Assembly (NCBI GenBank): GCA_012839295.1
Contig: DUNO01000028.1
Coordinates: 1 to 40,599, forward strand
Length of the DNA stretch: 40,599 nucleotides
DNA from: Clostridiales bacterium
GTDB taxonomy: Bacteria > Bacillota > Clostridia > Lachnospirales > Lachnospiraceae
Reading direction: 5' to 3'
The translations under genes and the position numbers were made by a program. The notes under the pieces were generated by a model, which did not search any database, was not told the origin of the DNA, and worked only from the letters and a program-made list of their open reading frames with translations. Of this stretch, positions 19,138-26,726 are shown piece after piece; within the stretch, counting starts at the first letter, position 1; each line of letters begins with the position of its first letter.

Positions 19138-19641
19138 TCAATACTTCCTTAATTCATCCTCCCCATTATCCTCCAGCTTTTCTATCTTTCTGATGACCAC
19201 CTCATAAAAGCTGGTATCATTTGCCTTCACCGTAATCTGATCGGATACCTTATGGCGCAATAAGGCCTTTCCCAGGGGCGAATCGATGCTTATCCTGCCT
19301 TTTAGGGAATTTGACCTGACAGTGGTCACGATTTTCACCGTCTCCTCTTCCTCGTCCGCCGGGTAATAGATCGTCACCCTGTCATTTAGCCCCACCTCGT
19401 CTGAGATGGAATCCTCGGGAATAATCCTGGCCGTTTTTATCATCCGCTCCAGGTACCTTATTCTGCTCTCATTTTGGTTTTTGAATTGCTTTGCCGCCTT
19501 ATATTCAAAATTCTCGCTTAAATCCCCATGGGCCCTGGCTTCCTTTACATCCTCAAGGGCTTCCTTCCTTACCACCAGCTTACGGTATTCAATCTCTTCC
19601 TCCATTCGTTTTACATCCTTCTGCGTTATCCTGTCATACAT
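19138..19641 (-). CDS. greA: GreA/GreB-family transcription elongation factor
   Basis: Rescues backtracked RNA polymerase by stimulating cleavage of the extruded RNA 3' end. The 167-residue protein has the N-terminal coiled coil with the acidic tip AHGDLSENFEY (Asp40 and Glu43 correspond to the metal-positioning residues) and the C-terminal globular domain with ISIDSPLGKALLRHKVSD. The tip is complete, so cleavage activity is expected. It may be a second Gre paralogue. A GGGATAGGG sequence precedes the ATG at 19641. The 5' leader contains a hexanucleotide repeat. Confidence 0.88.
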   Translation of the reverse strand: MYDRITQKDVKRMEEEIEYRKLVVRKEALEDVKEARAHGDLSENFEYKAAKQFKNQNESRIRYLERMIKTARIIPEDSISDEVGLNDRVTIYYPADEEEETVKIVTTVRSNSLKGRISIDSPLGKALLRHKVSDQITVKANDTSFYEVVIRKIEKLEDNGEDELRKY

Positions 19642-19705
19642 AACCCTATCCCTTTCTCCTGCTCCTATTCTCTATTCTTCGCTTACTTTCTGAAACTATG
19701 ATTCC

Positions 19706-19770
19706 CCTATTCCTATTCCTATTCCTATTCCTATTCCTATTCCTATTCCTATTCCTATTCCTATTCCTAT
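19706..19770. repeat. Hexanucleotide microsatellite (CCTATT)10
   Basis: Ten perfect copies of CCTATT from 19706 to 19765 plus a partial copy, with degenerate copies on both sides. On the greA (minus) strand this is (AATAGG)n, beginning about at the expected transcription start and running within the leader. Long perfect hexamers are prone to slippage. Confidence 0.95.
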
Positions 19771-19775
19771 GTATC

Positions 19776-19804
19776 ATTATTACCCAGAGAAGATTTTTTG
19801 TAAA
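19776..19804 (-). promoter_or_regulatory. Putative greA promoter
   Basis: Minus strand TTTACA (19799-19804), 17-nt spacer, AATAAT (19776-19781). The hexamer repeat starts about 6 nt downstream of the -10 element. Match is moderate and unproven. Confidence 0.45.
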
Positions 19805-19885
19805 TGGCCGATTTTCAATTTCCAAGCAATAATATCCACAAAATAATATGATTCAAGCAACAAAAGTCTTCCCATAAACTAGCGC

Positions 19886-20006
19886 GGTGAATGCGGGGGC
19901 ATATCGGGGCATCTGGCGCAGACCGGGCATCCCATGATTGCCTGCACTTGGTAATCATGGGATGTTAAAGGCAAGCCAGATGCCCCGATATGCCCCCGCA
20001 TTCACC
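19886..20006. repeat. 121-bp intergenic hairpin with perfect 32-bp arms and nested stem
   Basis: Outer arms 19886-19917 and 19975-20006 are perfect 32-bp complements (arm begins GGTGAATGCGGGGGCATATC). Inner arms 19928-19939 (CATCCCATGATT) and 19953-19964 are perfect 12-bp complements around a 13-nt loop. The two internal single-stranded segments are both exactly 10 nt. GC content of the arms is far above the flanks. Neither side has a long U-run. It lies between divergent greA and the padR operon. Confidence 0.9.
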
Positions 20007-20043
20007 TCACAACCTAAAACTCAAAATTTTTTCAAAAAAGTAC

Positions 20044-20088
20044 TTTACCTGTCGTAGTAATTATGCTATACTCATATTACTACGACAG
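20044..20088 (+). promoter_or_regulatory. padR promoter with overlapping 13-bp inverted-repeat operator
   Basis: TTTACC (20044-20049), 17-nt spacer, TATACT (20067-20072) with extended TGC. The perfect 13-bp arms CTGTCGTAGTAAT (20049-20061) and ATTACTACGACAG (20076-20088) flank the -10, leaving a 14-nt spacer that contains it. This is the expected layout for repression by the encoded PadR protein. Confidence 0.8.
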
Positions 20089-20126
20089 ACGAAGTACGAT
20101 AGATGGAGTAGAAAGGAGGAAGCTAT

Positions 20127-20459
20127 TTGATCAGCAGTGATGTTATCAGGGGTTACAATGATACCATCATCCTTTACCTTCTTCTTGGCGGAGAATCTTA
20201 TGGGTATGAAATATCAAAGAACATCAAGGAGCTATCCGAGGAAAAATATATCATGAAGGAAACAACCCTCTATTCTGCCTTTGACCGGCTGGAAAAGAAC
20301 GGATATATTGAATCCTTCTACGGCGATGAGACCTTCGGAAAGCGACGTACTTATTATAGGATCACCCCCAAAGGCCAGGCTTATTACAAAGAGAAATGCG
20401 AAGAATGGGAGCTTACAAAGGATGTTATTAACCGATTTATAAAGGAGTGGAATGTATAA
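20127..20459 (+). CDS. PadR-family transcriptional regulator
   Basis: Winged-helix repressor of 110 residues, PadR-s2 short type. Recognition segments are YGYEISKNIKELS, the helix ETTLYSAFDRLEKNGYIES and the wing KRRTYYRITPKGQAYY. The start is TTG at 20127, set by GAAAGGAGG eight nucleotides upstream; no ATG is better placed. It overlaps the next gene by one nucleotide (TAATG). It probably represses its own operon through the inverted repeat over the promoter and is released by a stress or ligand not visible here. Confidence 0.9.
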   Translation: MISSDVIRGYNDTIILYLLLGGESYGYEISKNIKELSEEKYIMKETTLYSAFDRLEKNGYIESFYGDETFGKRRTYYRITPKGQAYYKEKCEEWELTKDVINRFIKEWNV

Positions 20460-21424
20460 TGGAGACTATCAAAAGCTATCTGGACAACATGTTTGCCGGC
20501 CTGCCTAAGACAGCCCGGGTATTAGACCTTAAGGGCAATATCCTGTCTAATATGGAAGAAAAGTATTATGAATTAAAAAATCAGGGAAAATCAGAAAACG
20601 AAGCAATTGGCATTGTTATATCGGAATTCGGGAACATCGATGAGCTGGTCACTGAGCTTGGAATCCGTCAGGATGAGCAGGCCGCTAATGAGCCGGTAGT
20701 TACAAGGGAAGAAGTGGAGGCTTACTTATCCATTAAAAAATCCATGGGTCAGCAGATCGGCATTGGCGTCTTTTTATGTATACTGGCAGCCGCAATGCTG
20801 ATCCTCCTATCCAGCGCATTGGAGGTTATCCCGGGCATCTCCGAGGCTGCCGCTGATGCACCCGGAATCATCGCCCTCTTAGTCCTCGTAACGATTGCCG
20901 TGGGCATCTTCATCTACTCCGGCATGAAATTTGAACAGTATAAGTATATGGAAAAGGGCGTGCAATTACCCACATACCTGGAGGTAGAGCTAAAGCAAAG
21001 ATACGACCAATACAACCCTGTATTCTATCTCCACCTCATTATAGGTGTGGGTATCCTTATTCTTTCCCCTATTTCATTATTTGTATCTTCCCTCTTTGGT
21101 GATAGGGCGGAAAACTATGGTGTGGTCATTTTAATGTTTCTTGTTGCCTGTTCCGTCTACCTGTTCATTTCCTCTGGCACAGTCAGGGAAAGCTACTCCC
21201 GCTTGCTAAAGCTGGGCGATTATTCGGAACAGGAAAAGCATAAAAAGGAAGACAAAGTCATTGGTGCCGTTGCTGCCATTGTCTGGCCTTTGGCGACCGC
21301 TGTGTTCCTGTTCTGCGGATTTGTATATGGGCTATGGCACATCGCATGGATTGTATTTCCGATCACCGGTATTTTATTTGGCATGTTCAGCGCGGCTTAC
21401 AGCATTATCACTGACAAGAACTAA
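20459..21424 (+). CDS. PadR-associated multi-TM membrane protein (permease-prefix/DUF1700-like)
   Basis: Function unknown. The 321-residue protein has an N-terminal cytoplasmic helical domain (about 1-75, NILSNMEEKYYELKNQGKSENEAI, EFGNIDELVTELG) of the kind found before permeases and in DUF1700 proteins, then about six hydrophobic segments (first near 100-125, IGVFLCILAAAMLILLSS). Such genes are usually paired with a PadR regulator, as here, and probably act in envelope stress response. The ATG at 20459 is chosen over 20447 because the AAGGAG site is too close to the latter. Confidence 0.75.
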   Translation: METIKSYLDNMFAGLPKTARVLDLKGNILSNMEEKYYELKNQGKSENEAIGIVISEFGNIDELVTELGIRQDEQAANEPVVTREEVEAYLSIKKSMGQQIGIGVFLCILAAAMLILLSSALEVIPGISEAAADAPGIIALLVLVTIAVGIFIYSGMKFEQYKYMEKGVQLPTYLEVELKQRYDQYNPVFYLHLIIGVGILILSPISLFVSSLFGDRAENYGVVILMFLVACSVYLFISSGTVRESYSRLLKLGDYSEQEKHKKEDKVIGAVAAIVWPLATAVFLFCGFVYGLWHIAWIVFPITGILFGMFSAAYSIITDKN

Positions 21425-21460
21425 GCTTCAACATTAGAAGCACAGCATAAGGCACCATTT

Positions 21461-21522
21461 TTAAAGGGGCGGTGAAAGGAAGTCAAAAGGGCTTTCCTTC
21501 AGCCGTTCCTTTTTAATTTGCA
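21461..21522 (+). terminator. Terminator of the padR operon
   Basis: Imperfect stem (GGGGCGGTGAAAGGAA with TTCCTTCAGCCGTTCC, one or two bulges) followed by TTTTTAATTT, about 40 nt after the stop. It faces the convergent ppa terminator. Confidence 0.6.
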
Positions 21523-21556
21523 GCGGGTTAATAGTGTATTTTATCAATGCCTATAA

Positions 21557-21587
21557 TAAAAAACGGAATGCTCCAAGTAGACATCCG
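21557..21587 (-). terminator. Terminator of ppa
   Basis: On the minus strand CGGATG (21582-21587) pairs with CATTCCG (21564-21570) with one bulge, followed by TTTTTTAT. It lies 80 nt after the ppa stop. Confidence 0.5.
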
Positions 21588-21667
21588 GCAATAGGTAACC
21601 CTATCCCTGGACACTGCTTTGAAGCATCCCATCCTGTTTTTCCAGTCTTTAAAATCCCATTATACCA

Positions 21668-22201
21668 CTATTTCGTAAAGATCTCTTTGTAATTTTCAAT
21701 ACAATGCTCAATAATCTTCACTGCTTCCTCCGGCCCGCCGATCTCATTCACCGCCGTCTCCTTGTGCTCAAGCTCCTTGTAGACACTAAAGAAATGCCTC
21801 ATTTCTTCAAAGATATGGGATGGCAGGTCGCTAATACTATGGTAGGAATTGAAGGTGGGGTCGCTAAAGGGTATCGCAATAATCTTCTCATCACCCATAC
21901 CATTATCGATCATGCTGATTACGCCAATTGGGTAGCATCGGACTAATGTAAGCGGTTCCAGGGATTCCGAGCAAAGTACCAGCACATCAAGGGGATCCTT
22001 ATCGTCGCCATAGGTCCTCGGAATAAAGCCATAGTTAGCCGGATAATGGGTCGAAGTATACAAGATACGGTCAAGGACAATATATCCGGTCTCTTTATCT
22101 AACTCATATTTCTTTTTACTTCCCTTGGAAATCTCAATTACTGCCATGAAATCCTGGGGTTCAATCCTATCAGGATTCATATCATGCCAAATGTTATGCA
22201 T
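21668..22201 (-). CDS. ppa: Inorganic pyrophosphatase (family I)
   Basis: Hydrolyses pyrophosphate to phosphate in the cytoplasm, pulling biosynthetic reactions forward. The 177-residue protein carries the family I signature [10 protein letters not shown], with upstream [15 protein letters not shown] and the [14 protein letters not shown] segment that provides further metal and phosphate ligands. Length is normal for prokaryotic family I. GGAGAAGC precedes the ATG. It has its own promoter within the end of the neighbouring transporter gene and its own terminator. Confidence 0.93.
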   Translation of the reverse strand: MHNIWHDMNPDRIEPQDFMAVIEISKGSKKKYELDKETGYIVLDRILYTSTHYPANYGFIPRTYGDDKDPLDVLVLCSESLEPLTLVRCYPIGVISMIDNGMGDEKIIAIPFSDPTFNSYHSISDLPSHIFEEMRHFFSVYKELEHKETAVNEIGGPEEAVKIIEHCIENYKEIFTK

Positions 22202-22274
22202 TCATGCTTCTCCTTTTCCTTGTCTGATTCCTCCGAGGCCAATGCCCCTTGGTGTCTCAGAATTTGTTGAAATG

Positions 22275-22303
22275 ATTGTAGCATATTATTTTAAGAACTA
22301 CAA
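22275..22303 (-). promoter_or_regulatory. Promoter of ppa
   Basis: Minus strand TTGTAG (22298-22303), 17-nt spacer, TACAAT (22275-22280) with extended TATGC, nearly identical in design to the rpsF promoter. The -35 hexamer overlaps the stop codon of the upstream ABC permease. Confidence 0.75.
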
Positions 22304-23062
22304 TTTTTTCTTTTCAAAGATTAGAATTGACGCAATCAGACATGATAGGATTAAAACAACCGTAATACTTACGGTAATTGTAAGGTCGCTTACGGATTTT
22401 GCACCTTCCAGAAGGGCTGTATTAACAGAGGCAAGAGTAACCGGGTTATACCGCCCCGCCTTTGGAACCATGCCGAGCATCAGCATAACAACCAAAGCTA
22501 CTGCCGATAAAATAAGTCCCCCGAAGCTTCCCGGTGCAATTGTACTGGACAGCAAAATCAAGGATATTACAAAGCAGACGAACAGCCATAGGCAAAACAG
22601 GCTGAAGAAAAGGTTGGCAACACCCCCGTTAGGAAATAAATAAACCGTATAGCCATAGTCTGTTGCAATAGCCAGTGCATAGCCTGCAGTCCAAACCAGC
22701 ACTGCTGCCGCATATTTTGATAAAAGTACCGTTCTTCTGGGAAGTCCCTTTGCTAAGATATTAACCAATGTGCCCCTTGCTAATTCATTGGATAGTGTTC
22801 CTCCGAAAACCAAAAGTACACCAAGGATCCCCATCTGGGTAAGGTTCTTAAAAAACTGCGCGTAGGCGTCGTAAACCGTCGGTTCCGGCACCTGGATTAC
22901 CAGCCCTTCCATATCCAGGGAAGAAAATATCTCCGGCATTAGCTTTGCCATCAATGGGCTCATCATGCCAATTACTAAGAATACCGCAAATAGAATCCAT
23001 AACCGGTAGGTTCGCACCTGCTCTAACAGTTCCTTTTTTATAAAAACCATAAAGCCTCTCAT
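22298..23062 (-). CDS. ABC-2 type exporter permease
   Basis: Membrane subunit of an ABC-2 transporter, 254 residues with about six hydrophobic segments. The N-terminus MRGFMVFIKKELLEQVRTYRLWI is the typical amphipathic entry helix of this family, and a large loop follows TM1. The ATG overlaps the ATPase stop (ATGA), and GGAGGTGATAGG lies inside the ATPase coding end, so the two are translationally coupled. Substrate unknown; related pairs export lipids, peptides or drugs. Confidence 0.85.
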   Translation of the reverse strand: MRGFMVFIKKELLEQVRTYRLWILFAVFLVIGMMSPLMAKLMPEIFSSLDMEGLVIQVPEPTVYDAYAQFFKNLTQMGILGVLLVFGGTLSNELARGTLVNILAKGLPRRTVLLSKYAAAVLVWTAGYALAIATDYGYTVYLFPNGGVANLFFSLFCLWLFVCFVISLILLSSTIAPGSFGGLILSAVALVVMLMLGMVPKAGRYNPVTLASVNTALLEGAKSVSDLTITVSITVVLILSCLIASILIFEKKKL

Positions 23063-23976
23063 CCTATCACCTCCAGGAAGACATTTTCTAACGAAGGTTC
23101 CAATAGCTCATATCGAAGAACGGGTATTCTTTGCTGGACCAAATAGCCTAAAATATCCATCCCGGCCTGCCCGGCATTCGTTATCTGGATGTCAAGCTTA
23201 TTGTTATTTATCTTTATCTCTGACACAAAATCCATTTGCATCAGTTCCTTAGAAACCTGCTCCACCTTACTTTCTATGGCCACCTCAAGCCGGATTACAT
23301 CCCTTCTATGGTTATTCTTTATTTCCGTAACACTGCCTTGCACAACTATTTTTCCCTGGTCGAGCATTCCGATACTGTCGCAGATACGCTCAACATCGGA
23401 CAGGATATGGGTTGAAAAAACAATGGTGGTCCTGGCCTTCGCCAGGGAAAGAATGTCTAAGATCTCTTTTCTTCCCACTGGGTCAAGGGCTGATGTGGGC
23501 TCATCGCAGATCAGCAGCCTCGGCTCCCCAAGGAGTGCCTGGGCAATGCCAAGGCGTTGCTTCATACCCCGGGAAAAGCCCCGGATCCTCCGGTTTACTC
23601 CCTCCAGCCCGACTAAACCCAACAGCTCCTTTGTCCGCTCCGTAATAATGCCCTTTTTTAAACCACTGACTTCCCCGCAAAGCTTCAGATATTCCTTCGG
23701 ACTCATATAGCCGTAAAACTCGGGAACATCCGGAAGATACCCAATATGCCGGTTTGTCTTCGTATTTCCATAGGTCACCCTTTCACCAAAGATGCGGATT
23801 TCTCCCTGGTCCGCTGCCAAAAATCCTAAAATCATTTTCATGGTTGTCGTCTTCCCCGCACCATTTTTTCCGATAAAGCCAAAGACACAATGCTCCGGTA
23901 CGGAAAAGGACAGGTCTTTAATAACCTCCAAATCACCAAAACGCTTTGAAACATTTTTCAGCTCTAATATTTCCAT
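23059..23976 (-). CDS. ABC-2 type exporter ATPase (CcmA/NatA-like)
   Basis: Energises the adjacent permease. The 305 residues contain Walker A GKNGAGKTT, signature FSRGMKQR, Walker B LLICDEPTSALD and the switch histidine in FSTHILSDVE, followed by a C-terminal domain of about 90 residues (IRLEVAIESK onward). The signature has R in place of the second G of the usual SGGMKQR. The ATG at 23976 begins the first strand MEILELKNVSKRFG; the frame extends to 24057 only by overlapping the upstream gene. Confidence 0.9.
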   Translation of the reverse strand: MEILELKNVSKRFGDLEVIKDLSFSVPEHCVFGFIGKNGAGKTTTMKMILGFLAADQGEIRIFGERVTYGNTKTNRHIGYLPDVPEFYGYMSPKEYLKLCGEVSGLKKGIITERTKELLGLVGLEGVNRRIRGFSRGMKQRLGIAQALLGEPRLLICDEPTSALDPVGRKEILDILSLAKARTTIVFSTHILSDVERICDSIGMLDQGKIVVQGSVTEIKNNHRRDVIRLEVAIESKVEQVSKELMQMDFVSEIKINNNKLDIQITNAGQAGMDILGYLVQQRIPVLRYELLEPSLENVFLEVIG

Positions 23977-23981
23977 ATTTC

Positions 23982-24182
23982 CTACTCTTCTCCCCTTCCG
24001 ACCGTAAAGTAAAGAATGGGTCCCACATACCCAAACACCACCACAATGATAATCCAAAGGATACGGTTACCAAAGCGGTACCTATTATGCCTTAATACGT
24101 GGACTAACGCTGTTAGCATTAAGGCCACTTCTATAATCACCAGCGGTATAAAAAAAGGTAAGTACTGCATTATATCATCCAT
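23982..24182 (-). CDS. PLDc_N-domain small membrane protein
   Basis: A 66-residue protein with two membrane segments (about 8-30 and 41-62) separated by HVLRHNRYRFGNR, ending FGYVGPILYFTVGRGEE. This is the PLDc_N pattern (two helices then GPxxYFxxGR), commonly encoded before ABC-2 ATPase genes in Firmicutes. GGAGGATGGAGATAT precedes the ATG and the stop is 5 nt from the ATPase start. Probably an accessory membrane subunit of the exporter or a bacteriocin-immunity-like protein; exact role unknown. Confidence 0.85.
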   Translation of the reverse strand: MDDIMQYLPFFIPLVIIEVALMLTALVHVLRHNRYRFGNRILWIIIVVVFGYVGPILYFTVGRGEE

Positions 24183-24228
24183 ATATCTCCATCCTCCCTG
24201 GCAACTTTTAATTTTAAATACACATCAA

Positions 24229-25341
24229 TCACCTTGCATAATGCTCCACCTGCTTTTTCATACGGATAAACCGCTCCTCCTTCTCCAGGCTTTCAAATAT
24301 CGGATTATGAAGAAGGAGATTGACCAGGTCTGCCCAAACTGCCTTTGAGCTCCTGGGCAGGTCTGTCTCTTCCACCTCGGAAGCTAAATACCGGTCCAGC
24401 ACATCAAAAATACGGTTCCCGTGTAAGGAAAAATCCCCATGGTTGGATTTTAAAAGCAGCTCCGTATATTTTTCCAGCGCATTCAAGGCCTCTTCCTTAT
24501 TGCCCTGGGCAATATAATTCATAGCAGCCGACAGGTGGATTTGAATTAACATAACCGGATGCAGTTCCTCCACCTCAAAAAGCTTGCCTAAGCCGGTGAA
24601 TAAATCATAGTAATGCCCCATCCTCTCCGGCTGTCCTGCATACATGGCCAAATAGTCCGTTGCTGAGCCCAGCATGGTGACCAGGTTCAAATAGGTAGAA
24701 CCCTGCAGGTATTCCAAGGCCTTCTGCTGATCCCCCTTCATCTGATAGGCTTTTACTAGCATACTTTCCACCGGGAGGGGTAATTCCTTTATATTCTCAA
24801 GGATATCAATTGCTTCGGAAGGCCGCTGCAGCATGATATGGCATATTGCCTGCATCTTTAACGCCAGCTTTGCCATTATGACCTCATTACAGGATTGCTC
24901 TACCCTTTGATAAAGCTTTAGCACCCTTTCAATTATTTCTGCCGCCTTCTCCTGGCTTCCCGCAAGGCTTGCATGATTGATTAAGAGTAAGCCCATCCGG
25001 TATTGCAGCTCCCAACAGGAGAAGTATTTCTTAATGTAGCCCTCGCACTCCTCATATACCTGTGAAAATGGCTTCCCGGTGAAGTCATTTGCCAATCTGT
25101 GGTATAGCTTTCTCACATCCTCCTTCGACATCTGCGGTTCATATCCTATTAATTGGTCAATGGTAATGTCGAAATAAGCCGCCAGCTCCGGTAAAAGCAA
25201 AATGTCCGGATAGCTCTGCCCGGATTCCCACTTGGAGACCGCAGGCTTTGAAACACCGAGGTGATTCGCCAATTCCTCCTGGGTAATTCCTTTTTCTTTC
25301 CGGTGGGCTGCGATAATTCTACCTATCTGAATTGTGCTCAT
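24229..25341 (-). CDS. XRE-family regulator with TPR-like C-terminal domain
   Basis: Likely controls the downstream exporter. Residues 1-70 form an XRE helix-turn-helix (ITQEELANHLGVSKPAVSKWESGQSYPDI, then LLPELAAYFDITIDQLIGY); the remaining 300 residues are helical repeats that look like TPRs (KALEYLQGS, EALNALEKYTELL) and may bind a peptide or partner. 370 residues from the ATG at 25341, chosen for the GGAGCAAGC just upstream; the frame runs on to 25407 without support. The gene is 46 nt from the PLDc_N gene, so all four probably form one operon. Confidence 0.85.
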   Translation of the reverse strand: MSTIQIGRIIAAHRKEKGITQEELANHLGVSKPAVSKWESGQSYPDILLLPELAAYFDITIDQLIGYEPQMSKEDVRKLYHRLANDFTGKPFSQVYEECEGYIKKYFSCWELQYRMGLLLINHASLAGSQEKAAEIIERVLKLYQRVEQSCNEVIMAKLALKMQAICHIMLQRPSEAIDILENIKELPLPVESMLVKAYQMKGDQQKALEYLQGSTYLNLVTMLGSATDYLAMYAGQPERMGHYYDLFTGLGKLFEVEELHPVMLIQIHLSAAMNYIAQGNKEEALNALEKYTELLLKSNHGDFSLHGNRIFDVLDRYLASEVEETDLPRSSKAVWADLVNLLLHNPIFESLEKEERFIRMKKQVEHYAR

Positions 25342-25429
25342 GCTTGCTCCTTTCAATCGTCCATTACTGTATTTTCTATCTATGATTCTAAAACTAATCT
25401 CCTCCACTTACAATGGATTAACAGTAAAC

Positions 25430-25460
25430 TTGTGTTAATTTAATTAACTGTTAGTTAACT
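25430..25460. promoter_or_regulatory. GTTAA-type palindrome cluster between XRE gene and small membrane gene
   Basis: GTTAAT-TTA-ATTAAC (25434-25448) is a perfect palindrome, followed by TGTTAGTTAAC and preceded by GATTAACAGTAAAC, giving several copies of GTTAAY in about 45 bp. The position in a divergent intergenic region fits an operator for the XRE protein. Confidence 0.45.
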
Positions 25461-25484
25461 CTCCCCTCCAGTAATACTACACAG

Positions 25485-25513
25485 TTGACAGGGGTTGCGT
25501 TAAATCATAAAAT
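25485..25513 (+). promoter_or_regulatory. Promoter of the small membrane gene
   Basis: TTGACA (25485-25490), 17-nt spacer, TAAAAT (25508-25513): perfect -35 and good -10, 60 nt before the start codon. Confidence 0.75.
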
Positions 25514-25572
25514 AATAAAATATAGGAAGAACAAGCAATAAAATAATATAAGAGTACTGGAGAGCCCCGGCC

Positions 25573-25869
25573 ATGATTTATAAGCTGACAAACGGAAAAT
25601 TAACAAAGATATTAATTATACTGGAAACCTTAATCAATATAGCCTGCTACAGATTTCTGCCTGATAATGTAGGTATTCAATTTAATGCTTCCGGGGATAT
25701 TAGTAGGACAATACCAAAGCTTCTATTTATATTTTTTATTCCACTGATTACCCTGCTGCTGAATTTTTATTATAAAAGAACAAATTCTTCTCCCGAAATT
25801 AAAACTACCCTATTCACGGTTATTTTTTTCGTAATAAACCTCGTTACCCTTTTTCTGAATTTAAGATAA
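25573..25869 (+). CDS. Small three-TM membrane protein, DUF1648-like
   Basis: Function unknown. A 98-residue protein with hydrophobic segments at about 11-28, 49-66 and 79-96. The segment LPDNVGIQFNASGDISRTIPK after TM1 resembles the DUF1648 motif (P, then HFN-like, G, then K), which is found in SdpI-family immunity and membrane proteins. The ribosome binding site GGAG is modest, but a near-perfect promoter lies upstream. It is divergent from the XRE/exporter operon, with possible shared control through the palindromes between them. Confidence 0.65.
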   Translation: MIYKLTNGKLTKILIILETLINIACYRFLPDNVGIQFNASGDISRTIPKLLFIFFIPLITLLLNFYYKRTNSSPEIKTTLFTVIFFVINLVTLFLNLR

Positions 25870-26726
25870 AGCGGCATATTTAAATTATAAAAAAATAAGC
25901 AATAAGTATTGATTCATGGGAATATTTATAGTAATATGTAACTCACTGGGCAAAGCGTTTGGTGACATATGCAATCTGTAAACAAAACAGCCATGATATA
26001 GCTTTGGTTCTTCATCGAAACAAAATATATGTACGGGTTTTGGTTTTAGATTCTTGTGGCATCCAATCAAAGGGGATTGGTGTGATTTTATGAAAATCAT
26101 ATACAGTCCTTTTCATTTGCTTCAAAAAGACTTGTCTTAAAAATACTAAAATGTGCACTTTATTCATTCAAATGAATTTATATGCATTTCATTGGCCGAA
26201 GGGGAAATTTTTGCTATAACTTGTTATAATAGCAAATATATTGTAAAGTTATGACAAATCCGCTCTAAAAAAGCGGAAACTTTAAAAACCGTATGGCACG
26301 GACATTTGTTTCCACTTGACAATTGCTTGATTTTATAATATCCTTTTTAGGATGATATATACTATTATTATACATTTTTTGTATGCTTTAATATTTATGC
26401 ACTGCAATGCATAAAATTACGCGATAAAACAGGTGATTTTTTGTATATTTGTATATCGTGCCACTTTACAGGAAGTTGTATAAAGGATATCGTTTTTGCA
26501 TTCCAGGCAAAGATGCCTATCCGTATATCATCCTTTTTTGTCACTTTGTGCCGTACAATCCTTGTGCGGTATAATTAGCCGCTTCGTTGGTCTCTCATTC
26601 AAAAAGGTGGGTTATTTATGATAGATGTTTCCTGAAAAATGAGTATACTAAGTTAAATCTAAGAAATTATAACGAGCAGGCAAAGGTGTCACTTATTTGC
26701 CATTTTTATTTTAAAGGAGTAAACCT
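25870..26726 (+). other. Long AT-rich leader and intergenic region upstream of opp
   Basis: No convincing gene. It holds a candidate promoter TTGACA (26316-26321), 17 nt, TATCCT (26339-26344); a hairpin TTTATGCA/TGCATAAA (26394-26415); a long-range 11-bp inverted repeat AGGATGATATA (26349-26359) and TATATCATCCT (26524-26534); and AGGCA-AAGA-TGCCT followed by TTTTTT at 26533-26538, resembling an attenuator. A minus-strand frame at 25885-26100 has no good start signal. Confidence 0.5.
26485..26539 (+). terminator. Putative attenuator/terminator in the opp leader
   Basis: GGATAT (from 26485) can pair imperfectly with ATATCATCC (to 26533), enclosing AGGCA-AAGA-TGCCT, followed by TTTTTT. The downstream strand can instead pair with AGGATGATATA at 26349, giving two exclusive structures. 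Confidence 0.4.

Noticed and set aside
25885-26100. Minus-strand frame of 71 codons in the opp upstream region.
   Set aside because: No recognisable domain and only a poor GGA start signal; I could not support it as a gene.
26294-26311. TGGCACG followed by TTGTT in the opp leader, resembling a sigma-54 promoter.
   Set aside because: Spacing is one base too long and the -12 GC is not present; a sigma-A -35 lies immediately downstream.
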